NCBI GenBank assembly: GCA_902794395.1
Contig: CADBHB010000025.1
Location: forward strand, 1-59,155
DNA length: 59,155 nt
Direction: 5' to 3'
Source: an uncultured Ruminococcus sp.
Lineage (GTDB): Bacteria; Bacillota; Clostridia; Oscillospirales; Acutalibacteraceae
Each line of letters starts with the position of its first letter. The first letter of the stretch is position 1. A program made the translations under genes and the position numbers. This document shows positions 15,246 through 24,187 of the stretch, piece after piece. The notes below the pieces were generated by a model, which was given only the letters and a program-made list of their open reading frames with translations, had not been told where the DNA came from and did no database searches.

Positions 15246-16541
15246 TTGGAAAAGTTTGTAGTTACGGGCGGCAAGCCCTTGTTTGGCGAAGTAAACATCA
15301 GCGGCGCGAAAAACGCGGCGGTGGCTATCATCCCCGCAGTCATTTTATGTGACGAGCCCTGTCAGATCGAGAATATCCCCAACATCAGCGACGTAACGCT
15401 GATAAGCAAGATACTGCAGCAGATGGGTGCGAAGGTCAGAAGGATCAACAGATCCACCCTCTACATCGACCCCACTCACATCGGCACCTATTCCGCCACC
15501 ACCGATCTGGTGCGCGGCATGCGCGCCTCCTACTATCTTTTGGGCGCTCTGCTCGGCAAATTCGGCAAGGCTAAGGTAGCCCTGCCCGGCGGCTGCAACT
15601 TCGGCGTTCGTCCCATCGACCAGCATTTGAAGGGCTTTGAGGCGCTGGGCGCCGAAACCAGACTGGTCGACGGCGCTATCATCGAGGCTGACTGCGAGGA
15701 AGGCCTTGCCGGCAGCCACGTGTATCTGGATGTGGTTTCCGTAGGCGCTACCATGAATATCATGCTTGCCGCGTGCAAGGCGAAGGGTCTGACCATCATC
15801 GAAAACGCGGCTAAGGAGCCTCACATCGTTGACCTGGCGAACTTCCTGAACTCTATGGGCGCGGATATTCGCGGCGCGGGCACCGACGTCATCAAGGTGC
15901 GCGGCGTAAGCTATATGCACGGCATCACCTATTCCATCATCCCCGATCAGATTGAGGCGGGTACTTATATGTGCGCGGCGGCGGCTACCCGCGGCTGTGT
16001 CACCATCACCAATATCACACCCAAGCATCTGGAGTCTATTTCGGCAAAATTCCGCGAAATGGGCTGCAAGATCACCGAGTACGACGAGGCGCTGACGATC
16101 GACGCTACTGTCAAGCCGCTCAAGCGCTGCAACATCAAGACGATGCCTCATCCCGGCTTCCCCACAGACTGTCAGCCGCAGTTCACCTCGCTGCTGATGG
16201 GTATTCCCGGCACCAGCATCGTTAACGAGAACGTATGGGACAATCGCTATCAGTACATCAGCGAGCTGGTGCGCATGGGCGCGCACATCTCGGTCGAGGG
16301 CAGACTTGCCATCATCGAGGGCGGCGCTCCTCTTACGGCGGCTCCCGTTAAAGCCACCGACCTGCGCGCGGGCGCGGCTATGATAATCGCGGCGCTGCAG
16401 ATCAAGGGCACCACCGAGATCTCCAGCATCCAGTACATCGAGCGCGGCTACGAGGACGTGGTAGAGAAGTTCAGAGCACTGGGCGCAGACATCAAAAAGG
16501 TTTACTATTCGGGCGACAGCGAGGATGAGCTGAGAGCCTGA
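15246..16541 (+). CDS. murA: UDP-N-acetylglucosamine 1-carboxyvinyltransferase
   Basis: 431 aa. Transfers enolpyruvate from PEP to UDP-GlcNAc, the first committed step of peptidoglycan synthesis, in the cytoplasm. The active-site loop Cys is Cys117 in PGGCNFGVRPIDQHL (position of E. coli Cys115), so fosfomycin sensitivity is possible. The N-terminal PLFGEVNISGAKNAAVAIIP is classic. The start is TTG 15246 with GGAG upstream; an MEKF-type beginning is normal for the family. It is transcribed from its own promoter and ends at a bidirectional terminator shared with pheA. Confidence 0.95.
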   Translation: MEKFVVTGGKPLFGEVNISGAKNAAVAIIPAVILCDEPCQIENIPNISDVTLISKILQQMGAKVRRINRSTLYIDPTHIGTYSATTDLVRGMRASYYLLGALLGKFGKAKVALPGGCNFGVRPIDQHLKGFEALGAETRLVDGAIIEADCEEGLAGSHVYLDVVSVGATMNIMLAACKAKGLTIIENAAKEPHIVDLANFLNSMGADIRGAGTDVIKVRGVSYMHGITYSIIPDQIEAGTYMCAAAATRGCVTITNITPKHLESISAKFREMGCKITEYDEALTIDATVKPLKRCNIKTMPHPGFPTDCQPQFTSLLMGIPGTSIVNENVWDNRYQYISELVRMGAHISVEGRLAIIEGGAPLTAAPVKATDLRAGAAMIIAALQIKGTTEISSIQYIERGYEDVVEKFRALGADIKKVYYSGDSEDELRA

Positions 16542-16565
16542 TCGACTCCGATACTAACAAAAAAT

Positions 16566-16590
16566 AAAGGACAGCTTCGGCTGTCCTTTT
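16566..16590. terminator. Bidirectional terminator of murA and the aro/pheA operon
   Basis: AAAGGACAGC (16566-16575), loop TTCG, GCTGTCCTTT (16580-16589), then TTTTG on the plus strand and an A-rich flank that gives U residues on the minus strand. Confidence 0.85.
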
Positions 16591-16599
16591 TGTTTTGGA

Positions 16600-17724
16600 T
16601 CATTCACGGTAGTTGCCCAAAAAGCTGAACTCGGGCATTTCCTCGCTGAGCTGACTGAGCAGCTCGATAACGTTTTCACTGTATACGCTGCCTGTGAAAT
16701 CGAGGTAGAAAAGATACTCAAAATCCTTTCCCTTAGCGGGACGGGATTCGATCTTCGTGAGGTTGAGCCCCAGCGAATTGAAGCGGCAAAGAAGGTTGTA
16801 AAGCGAGCCCTTGACATGGGGCAGAGAGAAGCAAAGGCTGATCTTATTGGCGTTTTTAGCTATGTAGAGCCGCTTGGAGATGACTATGAAGCGGGTGGTG
16901 TTGTAGGGGTCATCCTGCAAGCCGCTGTCAAGGATCTGCAGGCCGTATTCCTCAGCCGCCTCGGGGGTGCAGATAGCCGCTACGTTAAGGCGCTTTTCTC
17001 GAGCTACGTCGCGCGCCGCCACCGCGGTGTTCGACTTGGGAACAGGGGTAAGACCGTGCCCCGAGATGTAGGCTTCGCACTGGGAGAGCGCCTGCGGATG
17101 CGACCAGACGATCTCAATGTCCTCAAGCGTCGATTGGCGCAGACCGCCCAGGCAGTGCTCTATGCGCATGTCCAGCGCGCCCACGATGGAGAAGCGGTGC
17201 TTGAGTATGAGGTCGTACACTGCGGAAACAGAGCCTGCCGCGGAGTTTTCCACGGGCAGGATGCCAAAGGTGACCTCCTCTTTGTCAACCGCCTCAAACA
17301 CGTCCTCAAAGCTTTTCAGGCTGACAAGCGAGGCGTTGGGAAAAAGCTTCTGCGCCGCCTCGCAGCTGTTGGCGCCCTTGATGCCCTGGTAGGCGACCTT
17401 AACGCCGTCGGTCGGGGGCATCTCTCTCGCGCGGGTTATCTCCTCGCGCAGCGTCTTGCCGCTGACAACTATGTTGTGCTGAAGCGCGCGGGAAAGCTCC
17501 ATCATATTGGCAAACAGCAGCCGCGCCGCCGCGCCGTATTCGCCGCCCTTTTCCTGTACGTCGGCGAGTATCTCATCCTCGCGCTGCCGGTTGAGGATGG
17601 GTATGCCCCGCTCCTTTTTATAGTAGCCGACCTCCTTCGCACAGTCCATTCTTCGCTTGAACAGCTCAATAAGTTGGTTGTCTATGTCATCTATGTCCTT
17701 GCGTATCTCGGATAATTCTCTCAT
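16600..17724 (-). CDS. pheA: Bifunctional chorismate mutase / prephenate dehydratase
   Basis: 374 aa. Converts chorismate to prephenate and then phenylpyruvate, the phenylalanine branch. Chorismate mutase domain at ~1-85 (RKDIDDIDNQLIELFKRRMD), prephenate dehydratase at ~105-290 (VAYQGIKGANSCEAA, the YNTTRFIVI motif) and a C-terminal ACT domain (LTKIESRPAKGKDF) expected to bind Phe for feedback control. The start at 17724 is chosen because GAGG sits 5 nt before it; the GTG at 17730 lies inside the SD. It is last in the operon, 7 nt after aroC. Confidence 0.93.
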   Translation of the reverse strand: MRELSEIRKDIDDIDNQLIELFKRRMDCAKEVGYYKKERGIPILNRQREDEILADVQEKGGEYGAAARLLFANMMELSRALQHNIVVSGKTLREEITRAREMPPTDGVKVAYQGIKGANSCEAAQKLFPNASLVSLKSFEDVFEAVDKEEVTFGILPVENSAAGSVSAVYDLILKHRFSIVGALDMRIEHCLGGLRQSTLEDIEIVWSHPQALSQCEAYISGHGLTPVPKSNTAVAARDVAREKRLNVAAICTPEAAEEYGLQILDSGLQDDPYNTTRFIVISKRLYIAKNANKISLCFSLPHVKGSLYNLLCRFNSLGLNLTKIESRPAKGKDFEYLFYLDFTGSVYSENVIELLSQLSEEMPEFSFLGNYRE

Positions 17725-17731
17725 AAGCACC

Positions 17732-18802
17732 TCACATCAGGTCTAAAAGCGCTATGGCGGTCACAGCTTCTATCACGGGCACCGCGCGCGGAACTATGCA
17801 TGGGTCGTGTCTGCCGTGTATCTCCAGCGTGGTGTTCTCGCCGGTTTGCAGATCTACGGTTTTTTGCGGAAGTGAGATAGACGGCGTCGGTTTGATCGCC
17901 GCGCGGAAGATAAGGGGCATGCCGTCGGTTATGCCGCCGAGGATACCGCCGCAGTTGTTGGTTTCGGTTACCACCCTGCCGTCTTTGAAGCGGAAGGGGT
18001 CGTTTGCCTCAGAGCCGCGCATCTCCGCAAGCTTAAAGCCCGCGCCGAATTCGATGCCCTTTACCGCGGGCACGCCGAACACCGCCTTGGCTATTACGCC
18101 TTCCGCGCCGTCAAACATCGGCTCGCCTATTCCGGCGGGCAGACCCGTGACGGCACATTCGATAACGCCGCCCACGCTGTCGCGCGCCAGCCGCGCTTCC
18201 TCTGCCTCGGCGCGCATGGCTTCCTCGGCGCCCTCGTCTATCAGCGCGAAGGAGGAGGCGCTCAGGCGCTCCATAAGCGCGGTATCTACGCGCACAGGGT
18301 CAAAGCTTTTGTCCTTTGCCTTGCCGATCTGTTTTATATGGGCGGCTATGCGTATGCCCTTGCGCTCCAAAAGCTGGCGGCAGACCGCTCCCGCAAAGAC
18401 GAGGGGCGCGGTTATCCTGCCCGAAAAATGTCCGCCGCCGCGTATGTCGTTGGCGGCGTTGTACTTCACGTATGCCGTGTAGTCGCTGTGAGCGGGACGC
18501 GGCTTGTAAAGCAGGTCGCCGTAGTCCTGCGAGCGCGTGTTGGTGTTTTTGATCACCGCGCACAGCGGCGCGCCCGTGAGGGTGTCGCCGAGGATCCCCG
18601 AGAGGATCTCGGGAAGGTCGTTTTCTTTGCGGGGAGTAGCGGTTTTATCGCGCCCGGGGGCGCGTCTTGCCATTTGACCCAGCACCGCGTCGAGGTCGAT
18701 GACCTCGCCCGCAGGCAGACCGTCGATCACTACGCCGATGCCCTGCCCGTGGCTTTCGCCGAAAACGGATATTTTGATTTTTTCTCCAAAGGTCGAGGAC
18801 AT
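17732..18802 (-). CDS. aroC: Chorismate synthase
   Basis: 356 aa. Converts EPSP to chorismate with reduced FMN, the last shikimate step. Signature SVFGESHGQGIGVVIDGLPA at the N-terminus, RPGRDK-type RAPGRDKTATPRKE, RPAHSDYT, GGGHFSGR, NNCGGILGG and a conserved HDPCIVPRAVPVIEA end. AGGAGG precedes the start. It sits between aroA (12 nt upstream) and pheA (7 nt downstream). Confidence 0.95.
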   Translation of the reverse strand: MSSTFGEKIKISVFGESHGQGIGVVIDGLPAGEVIDLDAVLGQMARRAPGRDKTATPRKENDLPEILSGILGDTLTGAPLCAVIKNTNTRSQDYGDLLYKPRPAHSDYTAYVKYNAANDIRGGGHFSGRITAPLVFAGAVCRQLLERKGIRIAAHIKQIGKAKDKSFDPVRVDTALMERLSASSFALIDEGAEEAMRAEAEEARLARDSVGGVIECAVTGLPAGIGEPMFDGAEGVIAKAVFGVPAVKGIEFGAGFKLAEMRGSEANDPFRFKDGRVVTETNNCGGILGGITDGMPLIFRAAIKPTPSISLPQKTVDLQTGENTTLEIHGRHDPCIVPRAVPVIEAVTAIALLDLM

Positions 18803-18813
18803 ATCGCTTCCTC

Positions 18814-20073
18814 CTACAGCTCGGGGTTTCCGCTGATTTTTTTATAATCCCGATAAAAATCCGGGTAACTCTTGTTTATGCTCATGGCGTCGGTGCAGGT
18901 GATGTCGCCGTCGCAGCCTGCCGCGCAGGTCGCTGCCGCCATCACTATGCGGTGGTCGTTGCAGCCCTCAACAGGCGCTCCTTTCAGCCTGCCTACGCCG
19001 GTTATGACGAGCCCGTCGGGGGTTTCCGCCGCCTTGCCGCCCAGGGCGTTTAGCAGCGCCGCGGTGGTTTTAAGCCGGTCGCTCTCCTTGACGCGCAGCC
19101 GCTCGGCGTGTGTTATGTGCGTTTCGCCCTCTGCAAAGCAGGCGGCGACCGCCAGCACCGGGACAAGATCGGGTATCTGCGACGCGTCGATGGTCACGGC
19201 GCTCATAGGTGCACGCTTGACCGTGACGGTTCCGCCGTCCTGACATACCTCGGCGCCGAATTCGCGCAGCAGAGCGGCGATCCTGCGGTCGCCCTGCGAG
19301 GAGTCGATGTTCGCGTTGTAGACGGTCGCTTCGCCGCCTATCGCGCCGGCAACCAGGAAAAACGCCGCCTGCGACCAGTCGCCGTCGGTGGTGTAGTCGG
19401 AGGGGATGTAGTGCTGCCCGCCGCGCACGTGCCAGCCCTTGTCGGTCATGTCTACCTCTATGCCGAATTTTGACATGGTGCGGATGGTCATGTTGATGTA
19501 GCCCGCGCTTTGTATCGGCGAGGTGAGGATGATGTCGCTGTCGCCTTTTAGCAGCGGCAGAGCGAACAGCAGTCCCGTTATGAACTGCGAGCTGACGTCG
19601 CCGCGAACGCGAAAGGCGCCGCTTTTTAACTGTCCGCCGATGCGCAGCGGCAGCCCGCCCTCGGTAAAGCAGTTCACGCCCTTTTCGGGGAGGACTTCGG
19701 TGTATATGCCTATAGGCCGCTCGGGCAGTCTGCCCGACCCGGTAAATGAGGCTTCAACTCCGCCCGCCGCGGCAACGGGTATCAAAAACCGCAGGGTGCT
19801 GCCGCTTTCACGGCAGTCGAGCATGGCGGTTTTGCGGCTGAACATATTCGTGCCGTCCACGGTGAGGATGTCGTTTTCGATTTTGGTCGCCGCTCCCAGC
19901 GCTTCGACGCAGGCTATGGTCGCCCGTATGTCCTCGGAGAGCGCGACGGGGGATATGGTGCACACGCCCCTTGACAGCGCCGCGCAGATTATGGCGCGGT
20001 GCACGTCGCTTTTTGAGGGCGGCGCGAAAACACTGCCGTCAGGGGTGAACGGATGAAAAATAACTTGACTCAT
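18814..20073 (-). CDS. aroA: 3-phosphoshikimate 1-carboxyvinyltransferase (EPSP synthase)
   Basis: 419 aa. Joins PEP and shikimate-3-phosphate. Substrate-binding motifs: PPSKSDVHRAII near the N-terminus, ESGSTLRFLIPVA, RGDVSSQFITGLLFALP, and EGCNDHRIVMAAA near the C-terminus. The first PEP-binding motif SKSDVHRA has Val in place of the more usual Ser/Tyr. The SD is weak; it follows aroB by 25 nt and is probably coupled. Confidence 0.93.
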   Translation of the reverse strand: MSQVIFHPFTPDGSVFAPPSKSDVHRAIICAALSRGVCTISPVALSEDIRATIACVEALGAATKIENDILTVDGTNMFSRKTAMLDCRESGSTLRFLIPVAAAGGVEASFTGSGRLPERPIGIYTEVLPEKGVNCFTEGGLPLRIGGQLKSGAFRVRGDVSSQFITGLLFALPLLKGDSDIILTSPIQSAGYINMTIRTMSKFGIEVDMTDKGWHVRGGQHYIPSDYTTDGDWSQAAFFLVAGAIGGEATVYNANIDSSQGDRRIAALLREFGAEVCQDGGTVTVKRAPMSAVTIDASQIPDLVPVLAVAACFAEGETHITHAERLRVKESDRLKTTAALLNALGGKAAETPDGLVITGVGRLKGAPVEGCNDHRIVMAAATCAAGCDGDITCTDAMSINKSYPDFYRDYKKISGNPEL

Positions 20074-20098
20074 AATTATAGTAAAACAGGTAGTTGTA

Positions 20099-21151
20099 TC
20101 ATTCCGGGCTGATAAAGGCTTCCAGCTCGTCTGTGGGCAGCTGCAAAATAAAGCTTTCGCCTATGGCTTTAAGCACGACGAGGTTTATCTTGCTGCCCGC
20201 TGTCTTTTTGTCGCCCTTTGCCGCCTGCGCCATTTCCGCAGGGGTCGCGGGGTCGGATACGGGAAGTCCGTAGCGCTCGCACAGGGCGATTATCCTATCG
20301 GCTGTGCCGGCTTGGGTCACTCCGCTGCGCTCGCCCGCACGGGCGATAAGCACCATGCCGACGGCTACCGCCATTCCGTGGGTCATCCCCGAAAAGCCGT
20401 GGAGCTTTTCGATGGCGTGACCCAGCGTGTGCCCGAAGTTCAGCAGCATACGTTCGCCCGCCTCTTTTTCATCGCGGGAAACGACGTCGCGCTTGATGGA
20501 CACGCAGGTTTCGATAACGTCGTCGATGTGCTCTAAGGCGTCGCCGCCTTCCAGTGAGGCGAAGAATCCGGCGTCCTTTATGCAGCCGTATTTTATCACC
20601 TCGCCCATGCCGTCGGCGATGAAGGCGTCGGATAGGGTGCCGAGGGTGTCGGGGTCGATAAGCACGGCGATCGGCTGGTGAAACGCGCCCACAAGGTTTT
20701 TGCCCTGGGGCAGATCTACGCCGGTCTTGCCGCCTACCGAGGAGTCCACCTGCGCCAGCAGCGAGGTGGGCACCTGCACAAAGTCGATGCCGCGCAGGTA
20801 GGTTGCCGCCGCAAAGCCCGCCATGTCGCCGCAGACTCCGCCGCCCAGGGCGATTATGACGTCCTTGCGGGTCATGCCGAAGTCGGCAAGCACCTTATAT
20901 ATCTCCGAAATGGTGCCTAGGTGCTTGCTCTGCTCGCCTGCGGGGTATACGAAGGTCTTGACAGACAGCCCATGCTGCTCCAGCGAATTGAGGATGCGCC
21001 ATTTGTATAGCGGCGCCACGTTGCTGTCGGTGATGACCACCGCCTTTTCAGCCTTGGACAGCTTTTTTACATATGCGCCGCAAAGGTCCAGTATGCCGCG
21101 TTCGATATAGATGTCGTACGGTTTGCCCGTGCTGACGTGTACGGTCTTCAT
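20099..21151 (-). CDS. aroB: 3-dehydroquinate synthase
   Basis: 350 aa. NAD- and metal-dependent conversion of DAHP to 3-dehydroquinate. Motifs: GGGVCGDMAGFAAATYLRG for NAD/substrate binding, QVPTSLLAQVDSSVGGKT, and metal ligands in LNFGHTLGHAIE and MTHGMAVAVGM. GGAGGAAGC precedes the ATG. It lies 12 nt after tyrA. Confidence 0.94.
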   Translation of the reverse strand: MKTVHVSTGKPYDIYIERGILDLCGAYVKKLSKAEKAVVITDSNVAPLYKWRILNSLEQHGLSVKTFVYPAGEQSKHLGTISEIYKVLADFGMTRKDVIIALGGGVCGDMAGFAAATYLRGIDFVQVPTSLLAQVDSSVGGKTGVDLPQGKNLVGAFHQPIAVLIDPDTLGTLSDAFIADGMGEVIKYGCIKDAGFFASLEGGDALEHIDDVIETCVSIKRDVVSRDEKEAGERMLLNFGHTLGHAIEKLHGFSGMTHGMAVAVGMVLIARAGERSGVTQAGTADRIIALCERYGLPVSDPATPAEMAQAAKGDKKTAGSKINLVVLKAIGESFILQLPTDELEAFISPE

Positions 21152-21162
21152 AGCTTCCTCCG

Positions 21163-21993
21163 TTATTCTCCCAGCCGCTGCTTTACACTGTGACCCTTCT
21201 CCAGCAGGTCGGCGAGAGTTTCTTTGTCGTTGTTTTTGATTGCGTCAAAAAGCGCGTTCAAATTGTGGTTTAGCTCCTGCAGTTCTTCAATAAGCGGCTC
21301 GCGGTTCTCCAGGAACAGTTCGCTCCACAGCCTGGCGTTTATGTTTGCCACGCGCGACACGTCGCGGTAGCTGCCCGCCGAAAAGCCCCTGTGGTTGGGG
21401 CAGCTGGGGCTGAGCACATAGGCGCAGGCGAGCACGTGAGGCAGCTGCGAGGTAAAGGCGATCATGCGGTCGTGCTCCTCGGGGTCGGTTATCTTTACCG
21501 AGCCGAAGCCTATATCGAGCGCGAGGGAAGCAACGGTGCCCACCGCCTGCTGCGGCGCGCCGCAGGGCGTTATGATGAAGCTGGCGCCCATGAAAAGGTC
21601 GGCGTCGCTAACGTCAAAGCCGTTTTTTTCCTTGCCCGCCATAGGGTGGCTGCCCACAAAGATGTAGCCGAACCGCTTGGAAAGCTCGACCATCTGCGGA
21701 CAGATGGCGCGCTTAATGCCCGCCGCGTCGGTAACTATACTGCCTTTTCTTATGTATTGTCCGTTTTGTTCCAAAAAATCTATGCACGCCTGCGGGTACA
21801 TACACAGTATGGTGATGTCCGCTTCGGCAAGGCTTTCGGGCGTGCCTATAGTGTCTATCGCGCCCGCTTCCAGCGCCTTTTGCGCGGTGGCGGGAGTGCG
21901 GTTGAGTCCGATAACCTTATGCGCGGTGTGGGCTTTCAGCGCCTTGCAGTAGCTGCCGCCTATGATACCCAGTCCGACGATCGCTATGTTCAT
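21163..21993 (-). CDS. tyrA: Prephenate dehydrogenase
   Basis: 276 aa. Oxidises prephenate to 4-hydroxyphenylpyruvate for tyrosine. Rossmann NAD(P) motif GLGIIGGSYCKAL at 7-19; GSHPMAGKE carries the catalytic-type His; the C-terminal helical dimer domain includes GFSAGSYRDVSRVA. No ACT domain is attached, so feedback control must differ from proteins that carry one. It has its own promoter upstream (22074-22102), so this may be the head of the tyrA-aroB-aroA-aroC-pheA transcript. Confidence 0.92.
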   Translation of the reverse strand: MNIAIVGLGIIGGSYCKALKAHTAHKVIGLNRTPATAQKALEAGAIDTIGTPESLAEADITILCMYPQACIDFLEQNGQYIRKGSIVTDAAGIKRAICPQMVELSKRFGYIFVGSHPMAGKEKNGFDVSDADLFMGASFIITPCGAPQQAVGTVASLALDIGFGSVKITDPEEHDRMIAFTSQLPHVLACAYVLSPSCPNHRGFSAGSYRDVSRVANINARLWSELFLENREPLIEELQELNHNLNALFDAIKNNDKETLADLLEKGHSVKQRLGE

Positions 21994-22073
21994 ACTTTCG
22001 CCTTCTTTTTTGATGTGTTAAGGCAAAACCGCACACAAAACACGCGGTCGTTACCTTGAAATAAATCTTATAC

Positions 22074-22102
22074 ATTTTACTACTTTAAAGCGCGATAGTC
22101 AA
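22074..22102 (-). promoter_or_regulatory. Internal promoter ahead of tyrA in the aromatic cluster
   Basis: On the minus strand: TTGACT (plus 22097-22102), 17-bp spacer, TAAAAT (plus 22074-22079). The leader of ~75 nt contains a short ACCGC/GCGGT hairpin followed by TTTTG. Confidence 0.6.
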
Positions 22103-22112
22103 TGGATGGAAG

Positions 22113-22622
22113 CTATTTTTTTAAATCCTGTCTTTCCATGACCAGGCAGGCGGTTTTCATCGGGGTAGCCGCGCCCTTTATGACCACGTCGGCGGCGGCG
22201 AGGTACAGCGGCATGCGCTTGCGGTACAGCTCCGCCATCACCCGGTCTTTGTCGGGACGCTGCAGCAGCGGTCGGCGGGTGTCGTTTTTAAGGCGGCGCT
22301 TTATTACCTCCAGCGGCACGTCCAGCAGCACAACGGTGTCCTTACCGCGAAATTCCGCGACGTTCCTTTCAAAGGTCAGCGCTCCGCCGCCCGCGGCGAT
22401 TATCAGGCCGCTCTGCGCCGAAAGCTCATTGCACGCTTCGTGCTCCATATCGCGGAAACCCGCTTCGCCGTGCCGCGCAAATATGTCCGAAACGGACATG
22501 CCCGCCTTCTGCTCGATGTATTTGTCCATGTCGAGAAATTTTTTGCCCGTTTTTCGGGCTATTATTTTTCCTACGGTGCTTTTTCCGCAGCCCATAAAGC
22601 CGCATAAGACGATGTTGTTCAT
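22113..22622 (-). CDS. aroK: Shikimate kinase
   Basis: 169 aa, standard length. Phosphorylates shikimate with ATP. P-loop GFMGCGKSTVGK at residues 8-19, shikimate-site DMDKYIEQ and RHGEAGFRDMEHE, AAGGGAL, and LID region RPLLQRPDKDRV. GGGTGAG precedes the start. It is separated by about 100 nt from aroE upstream and by 119 nt from tyrA downstream. Confidence 0.94.
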   Translation of the reverse strand: MNNIVLCGFMGCGKSTVGKIIARKTGKKFLDMDKYIEQKAGMSVSDIFARHGEAGFRDMEHEACNELSAQSGLIIAAGGGALTFERNVAEFRGKDTVVLLDVPLEVIKRRLKNDTRRPLLQRPDKDRVMAELYRKRMPLYLAAADVVIKGAATPMKTACLVMERQDLKK

Positions 22623-22722
22623 AGACTCACCCTGTTGTCAGGTATTTTAATATCAAATAAAGCATCCCGCCGCCCGTGATGTTTTCCGCTTTTGGTGCGT
22701 TTAGTCGCGCGGGAGAGATCGC

Positions 22723-23568
22723 CTAGCTGCGATTCTTTAACTCTTCAGAGGCGTCCAGACACAGCTTGTCTATATCCTCTTGCTCATAGGATGAGCCGTC
22801 CCATATCTTATGCGACTCCACCGCCTGCCAAACCAGCATCGACATACCGCCCACCGCCTTGGAGCCGTTTGCCTTGGCGCGCTTGACCAAAGCGGTCTCA
22901 AGCGGATTGTATATAGCGTCAAACACAGCGGCGCACCTGCCGATAGCGCAGTTGTGTATGGGCTGATCGTCTGTGTTGGGGTACATGCCCACGGGCGTGG
23001 CGTTTATAAGCACGTCGACGTTGCCGATGATCTGATCTATCAAGCCGAAGCTCACCTTAGCGTCGGGTATCTTTCGGGTGATGTCCAGGCACAGCAGCCC
23101 CGCTCTGCCGCAGCTTTCCCTGCGCACGGCGAACTCAAAGGGCTTGCCGCGCAGGGCTATCTCGTAGGCTATGGTGCGCGCCGCGCCGCCGCAGCCCAGT
23201 ATCATTATCCTGCCGTCAAGCGTTATGCCCGCCGCTTCTATCGCCTTTATAAAGCCGTCGGGGTCGGTGGTAAAGCCCTTAGCCTTGCCGTCTGCGTTTA
23301 AAACGGTGTTTACGCTTCCGTACATCCTCGCCTTGTCGTCCAGGTCGTCCAGCAGCGGTATTATGCTCTGCTTGTGGGGGATGGTGATGTTGTAGCCGTC
23401 AAGCTTTCTGAGGGTCTCGGCGTATTCGTGTCCGAGCCGCTCGGGAGCTATGTCAAACTTGGTGTACTCGGCGTCGATACCCGCCAGCTCAAAGAGTCTT
23501 TTGTGGATAAAGGGCGACATCGTATGACCTATGGGGTGTCCGATGACCGCGTAGTGCTTTGTTTTCAT
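22723..23568 (-). CDS. aroE: Shikimate dehydrogenase
   Basis: 281 aa. NADPH-dependent reduction of 3-dehydroshikimate. N-terminal substrate domain with GHPIGHTMSPFIHKRLFE and catalytic-type Lys in NITIPHKQSIIPL; nucleotide domain with LGCGGAARTIAYE; VDVLINATPVGMYPN. The start at 23568 is chosen because AGGAGG lies 9 nt upstream; a frame from 23616 is rejected. It is the first gene of the minus-strand aromatic cluster. Genes for DAHP synthase and dehydroquinate dehydratase are not in the window. Confidence 0.93.
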   Translation of the reverse strand: MKTKHYAVIGHPIGHTMSPFIHKRLFELAGIDAEYTKFDIAPERLGHEYAETLRKLDGYNITIPHKQSIIPLLDDLDDKARMYGSVNTVLNADGKAKGFTTDPDGFIKAIEAAGITLDGRIMILGCGGAARTIAYEIALRGKPFEFAVRRESCGRAGLLCLDITRKIPDAKVSFGLIDQIIGNVDVLINATPVGMYPNTDDQPIHNCAIGRCAAVFDAIYNPLETALVKRAKANGSKAVGGMSMLVWQAVESHKIWDGSSYEQEDIDKLCLDASEELKNRS

Positions 23569-23667
23569 TGTAAAATGCCTCCTGAATGGTGTCTGTATTA
23601 CCCATTGAAATCCCATAGAAGGGGAATTATTTATGCAAAATCTGGAATTTTCTAAAAAATTTCAAAA

Positions 23668-23696
23668 TAGATATTGACAAAGCGGCGATTTATCAA
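23668..23696 (-). promoter_or_regulatory. aroE promoter, overlapping the acpP promoter
   Basis: On the minus strand: TTGATA (plus 23691-23696), 17-bp spacer, TATCTA (plus 23668-23673). Its -35 lies inside the acpP spacer and its -10 abuts the acpP -35. Confidence 0.65.
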
Positions 23697-23702
23697 TAAT
23701 AT
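23674..23702 (+). promoter_or_regulatory. acpP promoter
   Basis: TTGACA (23674-23679), 17-bp spacer, TAATAT (23697-23702). The ~110-nt leader has two small hairpins, AACAAAC/GTTTGTT (about 23712-23731) and GGTTA/TAACC (about 23737-23755), which may be regulatory. Confidence 0.8.
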
Positions 23703-23819
23703 TGAAGTGTAACAAACGAGGGTTTGTTTGACATTGGTTAAGAATCTCTAACCATTGTAGCACAGAATATGTACTTTTGTCTAGTGACAGGTACATGATA
23801 TTTTACAGGAGGAATTATC

Positions 23820-24047
23820 ATGGTATTGGAAAAAGTGAAAGCAATCCTTGCTGAGCAGTTTGACGTTGAAGAGGATAAGATCACTGAGGAAACCGATCTT
23901 CAGGAGGACCTCGGCGCTGATTCCCTGGACGTAGTTGACCTGTTGATGTCCATTGAGGATGAATTCGAGGTTGAGGTACCCGATGAGGAGATCGAAAACC
24001 TTAAGACTGTAGGCTCTCTCGTTGCTTACATCGAGGCTAATTCTTAA
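23820..24047 (+). CDS. acpP: Acyl carrier protein
   Basis: 75 aa, very acidic. Carries acyl chains in fatty-acid synthesis on a 4'-phosphopantetheine attached to Ser35 of the GADSLDVVDL motif. It stands alone here rather than in a fab operon and has its own strong promoter and terminator. AGGAGG sits 8 nt before the ATG. The window also encodes an Sfp-type PPTase (40332-40922), which could modify it. Confidence 0.97.
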   Translation: MVLEKVKAILAEQFDVEEDKITEETDLQEDLGADSLDVVDLLMSIEDEFEVEVPDEEIENLKTVGSLVAYIEANS

Positions 24048-24068
24048 TTGAATAACACTTACATCTTA

Positions 24069-24092
24069 CAGAGCCTTTCGGGGCTCTGTTTT
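24069..24092 (+). terminator. acpP terminator
   Basis: CAGAGCC (24069-24075) pairs with GGCTCTG (24082-24088), followed by TTTTT. Confidence 0.8.
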
Positions 24093-24125
24093 TGTATTTA
24101 TAACCTGTCGGGAACAAGATTTGCC

Positions 24126-24154
24126 TTGAAAAATGATTTTTGCTATGGTATACT
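24126..24154 (+). promoter_or_regulatory. Promoter of the TetR-family gene
   Basis: TTGAAA (24126-24131), 17-bp spacer, TATACT (24149-24154). The start codon is at 24188. Confidence 0.65.
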
Positions 24155-24187
24155 AATATATGTAAAAAACTCGGCAAGGAGACACCT

